This document shows, in pieces, positions 15,758 to 24,274 of a stretch of 64,000 bases of DNA. Made by a program: the position numbers and the translations under genes. Origin of the DNA: Geoanaerobacter pelophilus (GTDB lineage: Bacteria; Desulfobacterota; Desulfuromonadia; Geobacterales; DSM-12255); NCBI RefSeq assembly GCF_018476885.1, contig NZ_JAHCVJ010000013.1, forward strand, positions 1 to 64,000. Reading direction: 5' to 3'. Under the pieces are notes generated by a model. That model did no database searches and was not told the origin of the DNA. It worked only from the letters and a program-made list of their open reading frames with translations. Positions within the stretch are counted from its first letter, which is position 1, and every line of letters starts with the position of its first letter.

Positions 15758-16525
15758 TCAGTTGGGGACAAACAAAAGACGTAATCCTAAATTGCCGTTC
15801 CTTGAATCAGGGGTCAGATTGTCCCTGTTCGCCACGCGAAGACTGGTTTCATCATTATCGTAGCTCCCTCCGCGTGCGGCACGGAATACTCCGGTTGCAG
15901 GCCCTGACGGATTGTTCTTCGGGCTTTCGGCGTAATAGGTCTCGCTGTACCAATCCTGGCACCACTCCCAGACATTGCCGCTCATGTCATAGAGCCCCAA
16001 ACCGTTGGGTTTTTTCTCTCCTACTTTATGGTAAACACCGTTGCTGTTTCCAGCAAACCACGCGTACTCTCCCAATTTGGCTTTATCAGCAGTTCCGGGC
16101 CAGGGTTCATTCTTACCGCCATTGCCGGCTGCGTATTCCAATTCCCCTTCTGTCGGCAGACGGTATGTTTTATTGCTTTTCTCATTGAGTTTTTTGATGA
16201 ACACCTGCGCATCATTCCAAGACACATTATCAACAGGACACATCGGGCCACAATCCTTTAAACTGCTGGGATTACTCCCCATCACCTTTTCCCATTGAGC
16301 CTGAGTCACCTCATACTTCCCAAGATAGAAATCATTTACACAGATCTCATGAACCGGTTTTTCACTAGCGTTTTCCGTGCTCCCCATGTTGAAGCAGCCC
16401 CCCTTGACAAGCACGAACTCCATGCCGGTTGCAGGGTCAGAAACAGCTTTAGTTTCAATGGCAGAGACTGAACCGATGTGGCAAACCAAGTAACATATCG
16501 AGAAGGCGATTATTCTGTATTTCAT
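15758..16525 (-). CDS. Secreted FGE-sulfatase-domain (SUMF1-like) protein lacking catalytic cysteines
   Basis: The protein has 255 residues with a signal peptide (MKYRIIAFSICYLVCHIGSVSA). The rest is a single formylglycine-generating-enzyme-like domain. It shows FVLVKGGCFNMGS, the KYEVTQAQWEKVMG phrase, YRLPTEGELEYAA, GLYDMSGNVWEWCQDWY, and the end RGGSYDNDETSLRVANRD...NLGLRLLF. In true FGEs a cysteine pair near the C-terminus oxidises the sulfatase cysteine; here that stretch has no cysteine. It is therefore more likely a binding or structural member of the family than an aerobic formylglycine synthase. AGGGGG lies 6 nt before the ATG. It sits between a radical SAM gene and the TMTC-like gene at 13869. 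Confidence 0.85.
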   Translation of the reverse strand: MKYRIIAFSICYLVCHIGSVSAIETKAVSDPATGMEFVLVKGGCFNMGSTENASEKPVHEICVNDFYLGKYEVTQAQWEKVMGSNPSSLKDCGPMCPVDNVSWNDAQVFIKKLNEKSNKTYRLPTEGELEYAAGNGGKNEPWPGTADKAKLGEYAWFAGNSNGVYHKVGEKKPNGLGLYDMSGNVWEWCQDWYSETYYAESPKNNPSGPATGVFRAARGGSYDNDETSLRVANRDNLTPDSRNGNLGLRLLFVPN

Positions 16526-16620
16526 AAAATCCCCCTGTTCTTTTCACTCAGTAGCTGTCGTTACAAATAAAAACTCCCTGCCGATACAGTCGTTAGTCTT
16601 CACCTCTACATGATCTAATT

Positions 16621-17523
16621 TTACTTTATAAAAGGCTCTATTACAATCTCCACCGAAGTATGGCCGTACTCCTGGAAACGGTTGGTCTTGAGCTTGACAT
16701 CACAGGGGTTGCAGAATCCGTAATGGTCGCAGCGCCTGAAATCCGAAGACAAAACCAGCTCCGGATCAAGAATGTGCCCCACCGGGGTCCGCTCGGCATA
16801 AAGATCGCTGTGGCACCTGTAGACACCACCGTCAGGCCCAATAATCAGTTCCGAGGTTCTGCAACTGACCCTGCTTCCCTCTCTTCTTTCCAAGGCCCCT
16901 TCATAGGAGAATTTGCCATACATCACCCCGTCGTACTCGCCGAGAAACTCTTTGGTACGAAAATCAATCCCCAAGGAATGGCAGTATTGCTGAGCTGTCA
17001 CGACCTCAGCCGTAAAACGCGGATGCATGATCCCCCAGATGCCGATACTGTAGCCAGCCTGGAGAAAGGCGAGAACCTTGGCGGCCAGTGACTCAATGCT
17101 CATCACTTCAGGATGATAGCTGACCCTGATGGAGGCATAGGGAGCATCCCGCTTGAGACGCTCCGGAGCAATTTCCGTCATGAACCGTGCCCCATCAATC
17201 TCCAGATTTGTCAGCAGATCGACCTGTAGATCAGGACGGATCCCGTTGATGATAGCAAAGAAATCCGGATGCAGGGTTGGCTCCCCCCCTTGCAGTGTAA
17301 TGGGCAGATCAGGGCGCGAGCTGAGACGGTTCAAGCCCAGCAACCACTGGTCTCTGGTCATAAGCCGGTGACCGGCGGATTGCACGCCGAACCGATTTAT
17401 GCAGTAGCTGCAATGCAGGTTGCAGTCAAGGGTCAGGAACACACCGATATAATTGTAATTTTCGGGCAGATGGAGGAGAGGGAGGGAACTTTTGCTTGAA
17501 AATGACGCTTCGGGCAATGACAT
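16621..17523 (-). CDS. Radical SAM protein with SPASM-like C-terminal cysteines
   Basis: This 300-residue protein has the radical SAM [4Fe-4S] motif CNLHCSYC (C34, C38, C41) and the GGEPTLHPDF motif that supports SAM binding. A C-terminal cysteine group (SCRTSELIIGPDGGVYRC, then CDHYGFCNPC) resembles a SPASM or twitch extension binding auxiliary clusters. Such enzymes do radical chemistry on peptides, sugars or cofactors; the substrate cannot be read from sequence. AAGGTG precedes the ATG and overlaps the end of the FkbM gene 9 nt upstream, so the two are probably coupled. It is not closely similar to the two paralogous radical SAM proteins at 19621 and 24275. Confidence 0.85.
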   Translation of the reverse strand: MSLPEASFSSKSSLPLLHLPENYNYIGVFLTLDCNLHCSYCINRFGVQSAGHRLMTRDQWLLGLNRLSSRPDLPITLQGGEPTLHPDFFAIINGIRPDLQVDLLTNLEIDGARFMTEIAPERLKRDAPYASIRVSYHPEVMSIESLAAKVLAFLQAGYSIGIWGIMHPRFTAEVVTAQQYCHSLGIDFRTKEFLGEYDGVMYGKFSYEGALERREGSRVSCRTSELIIGPDGGVYRCHSDLYAERTPVGHILDPELVLSSDFRRCDHYGFCNPCDVKLKTNRFQEYGHTSVEIVIEPFIK

Positions 17524-17532
17524 AAAACGGTT

Positions 17533-18759
17533 TCACCTTGGTTCGCAATAGAGGAAAATGCTCCACGGCCCAGCCATTTTACAGCGGACATAAAGGTTAT
17601 AGGCAGCCATGGAGTGCAGCATCAGAGGCAGTTCGGTCAGATCGACAAGATTGTGATAAAGGCTCACCGCCATCTTCGGACGGAATGTTTCGATGGTCTT
17701 TTTCGCACCGATGATGGCATCGAGTTCCACCCCTTCCACATCCAGCTTGATGAAGTCAACCCTCTCCAAGTGCTCTGCCGCAACAAACTCATCGACCGTT
17801 GTAACGTCTATATCCTCCACACCCCGCTCCTCCGAGAGGAAAGCCCACGGTGATCCTTGTGGTGCCGTGGCAATGCGCAGCCTGCCAGGACTGCGGCCAC
17901 ACCCCTTGTTTACCGGCACAACTATATCATCCAGTCCATTCTGGCGCACGTTGAGAACAAGGTCGGTAAAATTTGCCTGCACCGGTTCAAAGGAGAACAC
18001 CCTGCCGCTACTGCCTACCAGATCGGCAAAATAAATTGCCGTGTCCCCTTTGAAAGCACCGATATCCAAGACGGTATCTCCGCCGACAGCGGCAACAGAT
18101 CCAAGGGAATAAATATCTACGGCGAGTTCTCTGATTATATCAACCGGCAGGTTGTTGAGCCGGTAACCTTTATAGGAAACCGCCCCTTCCGCAAGAACTA
18201 AGTTCTGATCCTGATCATTGGCAAACAACTGGGTCAAATTCTCATCATTCAGCAGCCTTGCCAGCCAGGCCAGCAGATAGACCGCCCTGGATTTCTCGTC
18301 TGCCAGCAGATCAAGAACCTTGCGGATGTCCGCAATGAGCTGTTTCGGGTCAAGACCGGCAAGTTCCAGCTCAACACCTGAAACTTTGACCATCGGTACT
18401 GCCGGACCGACAAGCCTGGTTATCGCCTCGGACTCTCGCGCATGAAAGACATTTGAGGTTACGATGATGGCCGCAAGCGACGAGGCAACTTGAGGGAGTT
18501 GATCCAGTGGATACAGGTCGATGCCGGCTTCAGTAAAGGCATCCGGCGATTGGTCGAAGCAACCGGCGATATTGACCAGGCATTCGGGAGCATGCTGTTT
18601 CAGCAGCTTTAAAAGATCATTAGAGCAGCGATTACAGGGGTAAAAAGCGACTTTACCCTGCGCGGCAGGTTCAGTGATCCGGTCAAGGATCGCTGTTACC
18701 GGGGGGCGATTGTCGATAAGATCCTCAATAAGGGCCAATGCAAACCGATTGAACTTCAA
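17533..18759 (-). CDS. FkbM-family SAM-dependent methyltransferase
   Basis: This 408-residue protein has an N-terminal region of about 200 residues of unclear function, with CNRC near residue 42. A class I methyltransferase domain of FkbM type follows: VLDIGAFKGDT at residues 230-240, FSFEP after strand 2, and DFIKLDVEGVE near residue 340. FkbM enzymes mostly O-methylate sugars or natural products. The start is TTG at 18759, in a TTGA overlap with the stop of the upstream SDR gene and preceded by GAGGGGGG, which argues for translational coupling. In this operon it would methylate the sugar made by its neighbours (inference). Confidence 0.85.
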   Translation of the reverse strand: MKFNRFALALIEDLIDNRPPVTAILDRITEPAAQGKVAFYPCNRCSNDLLKLLKQHAPECLVNIAGCFDQSPDAFTEAGIDLYPLDQLPQVASSLAAIIVTSNVFHARESEAITRLVGPAVPMVKVSGVELELAGLDPKQLIADIRKVLDLLADEKSRAVYLLAWLARLLNDENLTQLFANDQDQNLVLAEGAVSYKGYRLNNLPVDIIRELAVDIYSLGSVAAVGGDTVLDIGAFKGDTAIYFADLVGSSGRVFSFEPVQANFTDLVLNVRQNGLDDIVVPVNKGCGRSPGRLRIATAPQGSPWAFLSEERGVEDIDVTTVDEFVAAEHLERVDFIKLDVEGVELDAIIGAKKTIETFRPKMAVSLYHNLVDLTELPLMLHSMAAYNLYVRCKMAGPWSIFLYCEPR

Positions 18760-19601
18760 ATGCCCCCCTCGTTTTCAAGATATGCTTGCAATGCATCCTC
18801 CCACGGTCTCAGGTTGTGAAGCTTTGCAGATGTCATGGCAGTCTTCAACGGCTTTTTCCCCTGAAAAGGAAAATCGCTGTCCTTGGCCGCTAAGAGCACT
18901 GCGGCAGCGCCTTTGATCTGGAGGATTTTCGCCACGAACTCGAAATAACTTGCCGAACCATGGTTTGCCAGGTGATATACCCCATAAGGGAGAGATTCCT
19001 GTAAAACAGCGATGATTCTTGAAGCCGCATCAAGGGAATAGGTCGGTGAATCAATCTTGTCAACAGCGATCCGCAGCGGCTCCCCTTTACCGATCCGCTC
19101 CAGCACCTTGTCTGCGAACCCCAGCCGGTCATTCCGACGAGGGCCGAAGAGAGTCGGAAGCCGCACTACATAGTGGCGGGGACAAAGGTTACGGCAAAAA
19201 AGCTCTGCCAGGTACTTGGTCGCGGCATAGCTGTTCAGAGGATTGGGGCTGTCCTGTTCAGAATAGGGGCCGTCTTTCGCGCCATCGAAAACCGCATGAG
19301 TGCTGAACTGGACAAAGGTTATCTCCCGTGCCGCACAGGCCTTTGCCAGGTGCGACGCCGGCAGGCTGTTTATCCGGAAAGCTTCAACCGGATCGTTCTC
19401 GCAAAGGTCATAACCGATCAGGGCCACCGCATTCATTACCACTGCCGGTGCAAACTTATCAATCGCGCCGGCCACCGCATCGGCATCGGTCACATCAATT
19501 GCGGCATGGCTTGGCTGAAGGCACTCGAAACCAACAGTGCGGCAAACGCGATCCAGCGCTGTCCCCATCACCCCGCTCCCACCGAACAGGAGAATTTTCA
19601 T
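18756..19601 (-). CDS. RmlD-like NAD(P)-dependent sugar reductase (SDR family)
   Basis: The protein has 281 residues from the ATG at 19601, which follows GGAGG at ideal spacing. An upstream in-frame extension to 19718 overlaps the previous gene and looks spurious. The nucleotide-binding motif GGSGVMG is at residues 7-13. The phrases THAVFDGAKDGPYSEQD, NPLNSYAATK (Tyr125, Lys129 catalytic pair) and VVRLPTLFG are characteristic of dTDP-4-dehydrorhamnose reductase and relatives. It probably reduces a 4-keto nucleotide sugar. It lies between a radical SAM gene upstream (19 nt gap) and the FkbM methyltransferase downstream (4-nt overlap). Confidence 0.88.
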   Translation of the reverse strand: MKILLFGGSGVMGTALDRVCRTVGFECLQPSHAAIDVTDADAVAGAIDKFAPAVVMNAVALIGYDLCENDPVEAFRINSLPASHLAKACAAREITFVQFSTHAVFDGAKDGPYSEQDSPNPLNSYAATKYLAELFCRNLCPRHYVVRLPTLFGPRRNDRLGFADKVLERIGKGEPLRIAVDKIDSPTYSLDAASRIIAVLQESLPYGVYHLANHGSASYFEFVAKILQIKGAAAVLLAAKDSDFPFQGKKPLKTAMTSAKLHNLRPWEDALQAYLENEGGI

Positions 19602-19620
19602 GGCATCCTCCGAAGTCGCA

Positions 19621-20727
19621 TCAGATAAAATCCAGGTGCGGGGGGGGATTTCTGAGTTTCCAGAGAAAACCGCAGATATAGTAGTGGCGACAATTGGTCT
19701 CGCACTCCCGGTTGACATCTATGGAGGCTATTTTATCCTGGACCGACCAATATCGATCGCTGGACAAGATCTCCCCGAAGGAATTCTCCAGGATATTCCC
19801 CATACAGAATTCCTCGCGCCTGGTGCTGAAAAAATGACCGCAGGGGAAGACGCTGCCGTCACCGCTGATGTTGATGATAAACCTGGTACCAAAGCAGCGG
19901 GGAAAATCCTTTAGTCCGCTATTGGCCAGCTTGTTGGCTTTCACCACGACGTTGTAACCGTTGCTGCTGCAAGCCTCCGCCGCTCTGAAGACCTCTGCCA
20001 GCTCAAGGTATTCACCGGTAGGGGCATTGAGGCTCTTCTGTGGATCATCCGAGCATGGCTTGATAACCAGATAATCCACTCCGAGTTCAGCCCCCAGTTT
20101 GCTCAGCGGGACAATATCGTCAAGGTTGTCATAGGTCAGGACCATCTGCATGCCGATGGTGGTTGCCAGGCCATTGTTATTTCTGGTTTCAACTGCCAGC
20201 CTTATATTCTCAACGACCTTGTCGAAAAGAGGCGCTCCGTGAATTCTCCGGTAAGATTCTGGAGTTGCTGCACTGATATTAATGCGGAGCCAGGTGAGTG
20301 GGGCAAGCAGCTCTGCCATACGTTCCCGCCTCAGCAAAGTGCCGTTGGTGGCGAGCGCACAGCTCAATTCTATCTCTCCACAACAGGCAACCGCATCATA
20401 GAGCGCACTGTTCAGCGTGTTTTCACCTTGTCCGTCAAAAAGCACGGAACGGACCCCCGCCTCTTTGGCCTCCCGCAGAAACCGCAGCAATGGCCCCTTC
20501 GGCATGTCAAACCGTGAAGACGCGCCGGTTCGCCCCTGGAGAACACCGTAACAGAAGCTGCAGTCAATATTGCAGCCGGTGGTGATTCCCAGGTCGATAT
20601 GCAGAGGGGCGATCCGCTCCCCTTTGACCCACTGGTTCACCCTGTCAAGATGCCAGAGCAGCTTGTGGCCGTCCATTAAGAATTCATCCCGGGATTGGCT
20701 CGCAGCCGTGCTTATTGTTTGGTTCAT
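19621..20727 (-). CDS. Radical SAM/SPASM protein, paralog of the one at 24275
   Basis: This 368-residue protein has the radical SAM cluster motif CNIDCSFC (C52, C56, C59) and an N-terminal lead-in DGHKLLWHLDRVNQW. Its C-terminal SPASM-like cysteines are in SGDGSVFPCGHF, FCMGNI, and CETNCRHYYIC. The lead-in and the extreme C-terminus (PPPHLDFI) recur in the protein at 24275 (DSHKLMFHPRRVVQW and SGHVNFI), so the two are paralogs within one operon. Twin paralogs in one pathway suggest two related radical steps, or one step on two substrates (inference). It lies between two SDR genes, 18 nt after the epimerase gene. No strong ribosome site was seen before the ATG. Confidence 0.86.
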   Translation of the reverse strand: MNQTISTAASQSRDEFLMDGHKLLWHLDRVNQWVKGERIAPLHIDLGITTGCNIDCSFCYGVLQGRTGASSRFDMPKGPLLRFLREAKEAGVRSVLFDGQGENTLNSALYDAVACCGEIELSCALATNGTLLRRERMAELLAPLTWLRINISAATPESYRRIHGAPLFDKVVENIRLAVETRNNNGLATTIGMQMVLTYDNLDDIVPLSKLGAELGVDYLVIKPCSDDPQKSLNAPTGEYLELAEVFRAAEACSSNGYNVVVKANKLANSGLKDFPRCFGTRFIINISGDGSVFPCGHFFSTRREEFCMGNILENSFGEILSSDRYWSVQDKIASIDVNRECETNCRHYYICGFLWKLRNPPPHLDFI

Positions 20728-20745
20728 AAAGTTATCAGCCGCTTC

Positions 20746-21735
20746 TCAGGGAGTGTGAATATATTCGTGGTCCAGCCGGGAGATGGCGTCCCAGTTGCCG
20801 TCGATCCAAGCAATTACCTCCTGGAGGCCGTCCTCCAGAATAACGGTCGGCTGCCACCCAAGCATACGCCGAGCTCTTGAAGAATCTATGACATAGGCGG
20901 CATCCTGTCCGGGTCGCTCCGGGACTATCTGTACGGCATCGGCAAACGGGACTCCCATTTTGCGGCTGATCAGGCTTACCAGATCCTTGATGCTGATACC
21001 CTGATCCGGCGAAAGATGAAAAATGTCCCCTGGGTTGCCATGGAGCATTGCGGCAAGTTCACCGCGAGATACATCCCGGATATGAATGTAGGATTTCACT
21101 GCGGCCCCGCCGCCATGAAGCTCGATCTTCTGCCCAGCGCGCATTCTTATTACTGACTTGGGGATAATCTTGAAAAGCTGCTGATGAGCCCCGTAAACAT
21201 TGGTCGCCCTGATCAGCACGACGGGAAAACCGAACTGCCGGAAATAAGCCAGGAGGCACATGTCAGCCGCGGCCTTGGAGGCCGCATAGGGAGTACTCGG
21301 ATTGTACGGTGCATCTTCCAGTACGGATCCACTGCAGGTCCCGTAAATTTCCGGTGAAGAGATGTGGACATAGCGCTTGAGGTAACTGCAATCTTTCAGG
21401 TAGTCGACCAGTCCAGCCAATGCAACGGCATTCGTCTGAAACCATTGGCCCGGGTGGAGCCAGCTCGGGGCAACCTCACTCTGGGCGGCAAAGTTGACAA
21501 TGTACTCAGGCCTGAAGCTGTCGAGCGTAGCCACCAGCTCCACCAGATCAACATTCAGGTTCAGCTGCCGGAATAAGAACCTCGGGCTTTCATGCCTTCT
21601 GTAGGGGAGGAATAGAGGAGATTTTTCCGCGGATCGGCTGATCCCAAGCACTTCATTTTCCGGATCCTGGAGCAGCAGATCAATGAAATCGCTCCCGGAA
21701 AATGAGTTGCTGCCGATGACAACAATTTTTCTCAT
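20746..21735 (-). CDS. NAD-dependent nucleotide-sugar epimerase/dehydratase
   Basis: This 329-residue extended SDR has a Rossmann start (VVIGSNSFSG), ISSPEIYGTC with the catalytic Ser/Thr region, YAASK at 150-154, and RATNVYGAHQQ. This is the pattern of GDP-mannose 4,6-dehydratase, dTDP-glucose 4,6-dehydratase and related enzymes. The exact reaction cannot be fixed; the glycine motif GSNSFSG is slightly atypical. ATGA overlap with the transketolase C-terminal subunit gene shows a coupled operon. It probably supplies a keto or epimerised nucleotide sugar for the neighbouring reductase and methyltransferase. Confidence 0.87.
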   Translation of the reverse strand: MRKIVVIGSNSFSGSDFIDLLLQDPENEVLGISRSAEKSPLFLPYRRHESPRFLFRQLNLNVDLVELVATLDSFRPEYIVNFAAQSEVAPSWLHPGQWFQTNAVALAGLVDYLKDCSYLKRYVHISSPEIYGTCSGSVLEDAPYNPSTPYAASKAAADMCLLAYFRQFGFPVVLIRATNVYGAHQQLFKIIPKSVIRMRAGQKIELHGGGAAVKSYIHIRDVSRGELAAMLHGNPGDIFHLSPDQGISIKDLVSLISRKMGVPFADAVQIVPERPGQDAAYVIDSSRARRMLGWQPTVILEDGLQEVIAWIDGNWDAISRLDHEYIHTP

Positions 21736-22661
21736 GACGCAAATCCGGATACGGCCTCAACCGAGCGCACGATATATTCAGTGGCAATACCCAGGCTAGC
21801 TCTCAACCCGGCTGTTTTCCGGACATCGTGGATATAGCCATAGGGAATCCCCATGCTGGTCAGCTGCCAATCGGCACAGGTTTCCGCTTTGAGCCGCGCC
21901 AGCATGCCCCCCAGACCACAGTTGCTATAATGCTCTTCGACCGAGACGACATTCTTGAAGCCAGACAGGATCCCGGCGATTGCCGGCACATCAAAGGGCT
22001 GCAAAGTAGGCACGGAAACAACAAGCGGAGCCCGAGACCTATCCTTGAGGGTTTCATAGGCAGCCATCACTTCATTGGCAACAGAACCATGGAAAAGTAT
22101 TGCGGTATCAGCATGTTCCCCATTCCTGATGATCTGGGGCGCCGCAATATTCGTGACCTCATGCTGGTGGAACAGCGGTTCGCCGTTTTTTGCCAGCCTC
22201 ACATAGACCGGCTTGTGGCAATCGAGCGCATAAGAAGCGGCAGCCCGCGCCTCGCAGGGATCTATGGGAGAGATCGCAACCAGATCGGGGAGGGTCTGTA
22301 CTAGGCCGAGATCCTCAACGGAATAATGGCTCATCCCCTGAGGGGCGTAGGTAATGCCGCTGCCGATACCAACAAGGACAACCGGCAACCCCTGGCAGCA
22401 GATATCGTTGCGCACCTGTTCATAACAGCGGTAAAGCAAAAAGGGGATGATATTGTAGACAATGACCTTGTAGCCGGTCATTGCGAGACCAGCGGCAAAG
22501 CTGACGGTGTTCTGCTCGGCAGCCCCCATGTTGCGGAATCGATCGGGATACTCTTCCTTAAACCGGTCGAACACCCCAAGACCGGCGTCACCGCTCAGAA
22601 TGAAGATATCGTCGCGCTCCTTGCATGCTTCAAGGATTGTGTTGATAAAGGTATTTCTCAC
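21732..22661 (-). CDS. Transketolase-like protein, C-terminal (pyrimidine-binding) subunit
   Basis: This 309-residue protein corresponds to the second half of transketolase: a pyrimidine-binding domain (DAGLGVFDRFKEEYPDRFRNMGAAEQNTVSFAAGLA, with the conserved Glu of AAEQN) plus the C-terminal domain. The start is GTG at 22661 in a GTGA overlap with the N-terminal subunit gene. Split transketolases are common in bacteria and archaea. Here the gene lies inside a sugar-modification operon, away from pentose-phosphate genes, so it likely transfers a two-carbon ketol or hydroxyacyl unit to a specialised sugar (inference). Confidence 0.9.
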   Translation of the reverse strand: MRNTFINTILEACKERDDIFILSGDAGLGVFDRFKEEYPDRFRNMGAAEQNTVSFAAGLAMTGYKVIVYNIIPFLLYRCYEQVRNDICCQGLPVVLVGIGSGITYAPQGMSHYSVEDLGLVQTLPDLVAISPIDPCEARAAASYALDCHKPVYVRLAKNGEPLFHQHEVTNIAAPQIIRNGEHADTAILFHGSVANEVMAAYETLKDRSRAPLVVSVPTLQPFDVPAIAGILSGFKNVVSVEEHYSNCGLGGMLARLKAETCADWQLTSMGIPYGYIHDVRKTAGLRASLGIATEYIVRSVEAVSGFAS

Positions 22662-23446
22662 CCGATCTCTTCCAGTGCCTTGGCTCTATGCTCTTGCGTT
22701 ACTATGTAATAGTGCCAAACCAGCTCATTCTCCATGAATGATACCCCTTTGCCCTTGGTAGTCCGGGCAATGATTATCTTGGGCTTGCCCCGGCTCTCCT
22801 CATGCAACGCATCCAGCAATGAACCATGATCATGACCGTCCGCCCGGCAGACATGCCAGCCGAAAGCCTCCCATTTCGGAGCAATCGGCTCAAAACTGCA
22901 GATCTCTGCCGGCCTGCCGTAGGCCTGCAAATTATTGTAGTCCATGATTACCGTGACATTATCAAGCCCCTGCCGAGGCGCAAACAGAGCCCCTTCCCAG
23001 ACTGAACCCTCCTGACACTCGCCATCACCGATCACGATGAACACCCGCCGGGGGGAGCGCTGTCGCTTGAAACCGAACGCCATCCCCAGACCGATACTGA
23101 AGCCATGCCCCAGTGAACCAGCCGAACATTCAACCCCATAGCCTGTCTGACGGTCGAGATGCGCCGGGAGCAAACCGCCTTCCTGACAGTAGGTGGCAAG
23201 CATCTCTGGCGGCATTATCCCCCTCGCTGCCAATGCCGCATATAACGAGATCGACGCATGGGCCTTGCTGAGAATAAAAATATCCCGGTCATGCCACGGA
23301 TCTAGGCGCAGTTCGGCACCGTAAAGAGTGGCCAGGATATCGGCACAGGAAAGCGCAGAACCCACATGCGGCCCCCCGGAACAATAAGCCATCTCGATAA
23401 TTTCCCGGCGGATGCGGCGTGAAAAACTTGCCAACTCCGGCATCAT
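22658..23446 (-). CDS. Transketolase-like protein, N-terminal (TPP-binding) subunit
   Basis: This 262-residue protein matches the first half of transketolase. It has GGPHVGSALSCADILATLY, LSKAHAS, GSLGHGFSIGLGMA, and the thiamine-diphosphate motif from GDG (140-142) to NN (171-172). It pairs with the following subunit through a GTGA overlap, so the two would be made in equal amounts. Its own ATG overlaps the stop of the upstream glycosyltransferase gene. The reaction would be TPP-dependent ketol transfer in the cytoplasm. The donor and acceptor are not evident. Confidence 0.9.
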   Translation of the reverse strand: MMPELASFSRRIRREIIEMAYCSGGPHVGSALSCADILATLYGAELRLDPWHDRDIFILSKAHASISLYAALAARGIMPPEMLATYCQEGGLLPAHLDRQTGYGVECSAGSLGHGFSIGLGMAFGFKRQRSPRRVFIVIGDGECQEGSVWEGALFAPRQGLDNVTVIMDYNNLQAYGRPAEICSFEPIAPKWEAFGWHVCRADGHDHGSLLDALHEESRGKPKIIIARTTKGKGVSFMENELVWHYYIVTQEHRAKALEEIG

Positions 23447-24228
23447 GGGTGCTTGCCGGTTGCCGAAGACAGCACACTCTGCTGCTGACGGGCGGTGATT
23501 GATAACGGGGCAATCACAAAGCGTTCGCTTCTGAGGAAATAGAGCTCGCAGATCAAGACAAAGTATCCCTTAACCACAGGCAACAGAGACTTTATGGTAA
23601 CGGACTTGGATTTGCCGTCTATCCGGCGCTGCTGAGCATAAGGGACCTCAGCATAGATATAGTTCCTGCGCAGGGTCTTGATGAGCAGTTCCGCCTGATA
23701 GAAAAACCCGGAGTTTCTGATGGTGATCCCTTCCAAAATCGCCTTGCGGTACAAGACTGTCCCGTTCAGGTACCGAAGGGAGACGGAAAAGGTTCTATTC
23801 ATGACCTGGGTATAACACGCGGAAAGCACCCGCCTGCTCCACCGCCGGATCTCCGGATTATGAACATAAGGGACTACCAGGTCTACCTCCTTCATGAGAG
23901 GCACATAACGCAGGATCTCCGCAGCATCGATCTCGCCATCTCCCGGGATATAGACTACCAACTCGCCGCACGCCAGGCGCAAACCGGCCCGGAAGGCAGC
24001 ACCTATCCCCTGGGGAGTTGCCTGATGATGGACCCTTACGAAACCGTAGCGGCCGGCGAAATCCTCGGCAACCTCTCCAGTCTGGTCGCTGCTGCCGTCA
24101 TTGACAATGATCAGCTCCCCGTCCAGAGAAAACCGCTGGAACGTATCCAAAACATTGGCCACGGCATGGGGAAGAGACCGCTCCTCATTTAATGCCGGCA
24201 TAATAACGCTGATTTTATTTCCAATCAT
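23443..24228 (-). CDS. Family 2 glycosyltransferase (DPM1/polyprenyl-phosphate type)
   Basis: The protein has about 261 residues from the ATG at 24228, which has AGGA 8 nt upstream; the longer in-frame start at 24291 overlaps the upstream gene. It has the GT2 features SVIMPALNEERSLPHAV, IIVNDGSSDQT (UDP/GDP-binding Asp), a GDGEID segment in place of the usual DxD motif, and a QRRIDGKSKS element like the R-x-x-G-x-S-K motif of polyprenyl-phosphate sugar synthases. One hydrophobic segment near the C-terminus would anchor it to the inner membrane. It may load a sugar onto polyprenyl phosphate as donor for the GT-C-type proteins nearby (inference). It is coupled by an ATGA overlap to the transketolase genes. 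Confidence 0.85.
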   Translation of the reverse strand: MIGNKISVIMPALNEERSLPHAVANVLDTFQRFSLDGELIIVNDGSSDQTGEVAEDFAGRYGFVRVHHQATPQGIGAAFRAGLRLACGELVVYIPGDGEIDAAEILRYVPLMKEVDLVVPYVHNPEIRRWSRRVLSACYTQVMNRTFSVSLRYLNGTVLYRKAILEGITIRNSGFFYQAELLIKTLRRNYIYAEVPYAQQRRIDGKSKSVTIKSLLPVVKGYFVLICELYFLRSERFVIAPLSITARQQQSVLSSATGKHP

Positions 24229-24274
24229 GTTGTAAGTCCTGCATCCTGTCCTGTAATGCTTTGAATTCCTTTTG

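Noticed and set aside
15758-16525. Active formylglycine-generating enzyme for sulfatases
   Set aside because: The catalytic cysteines are missing and no sulfatase gene is in the window.
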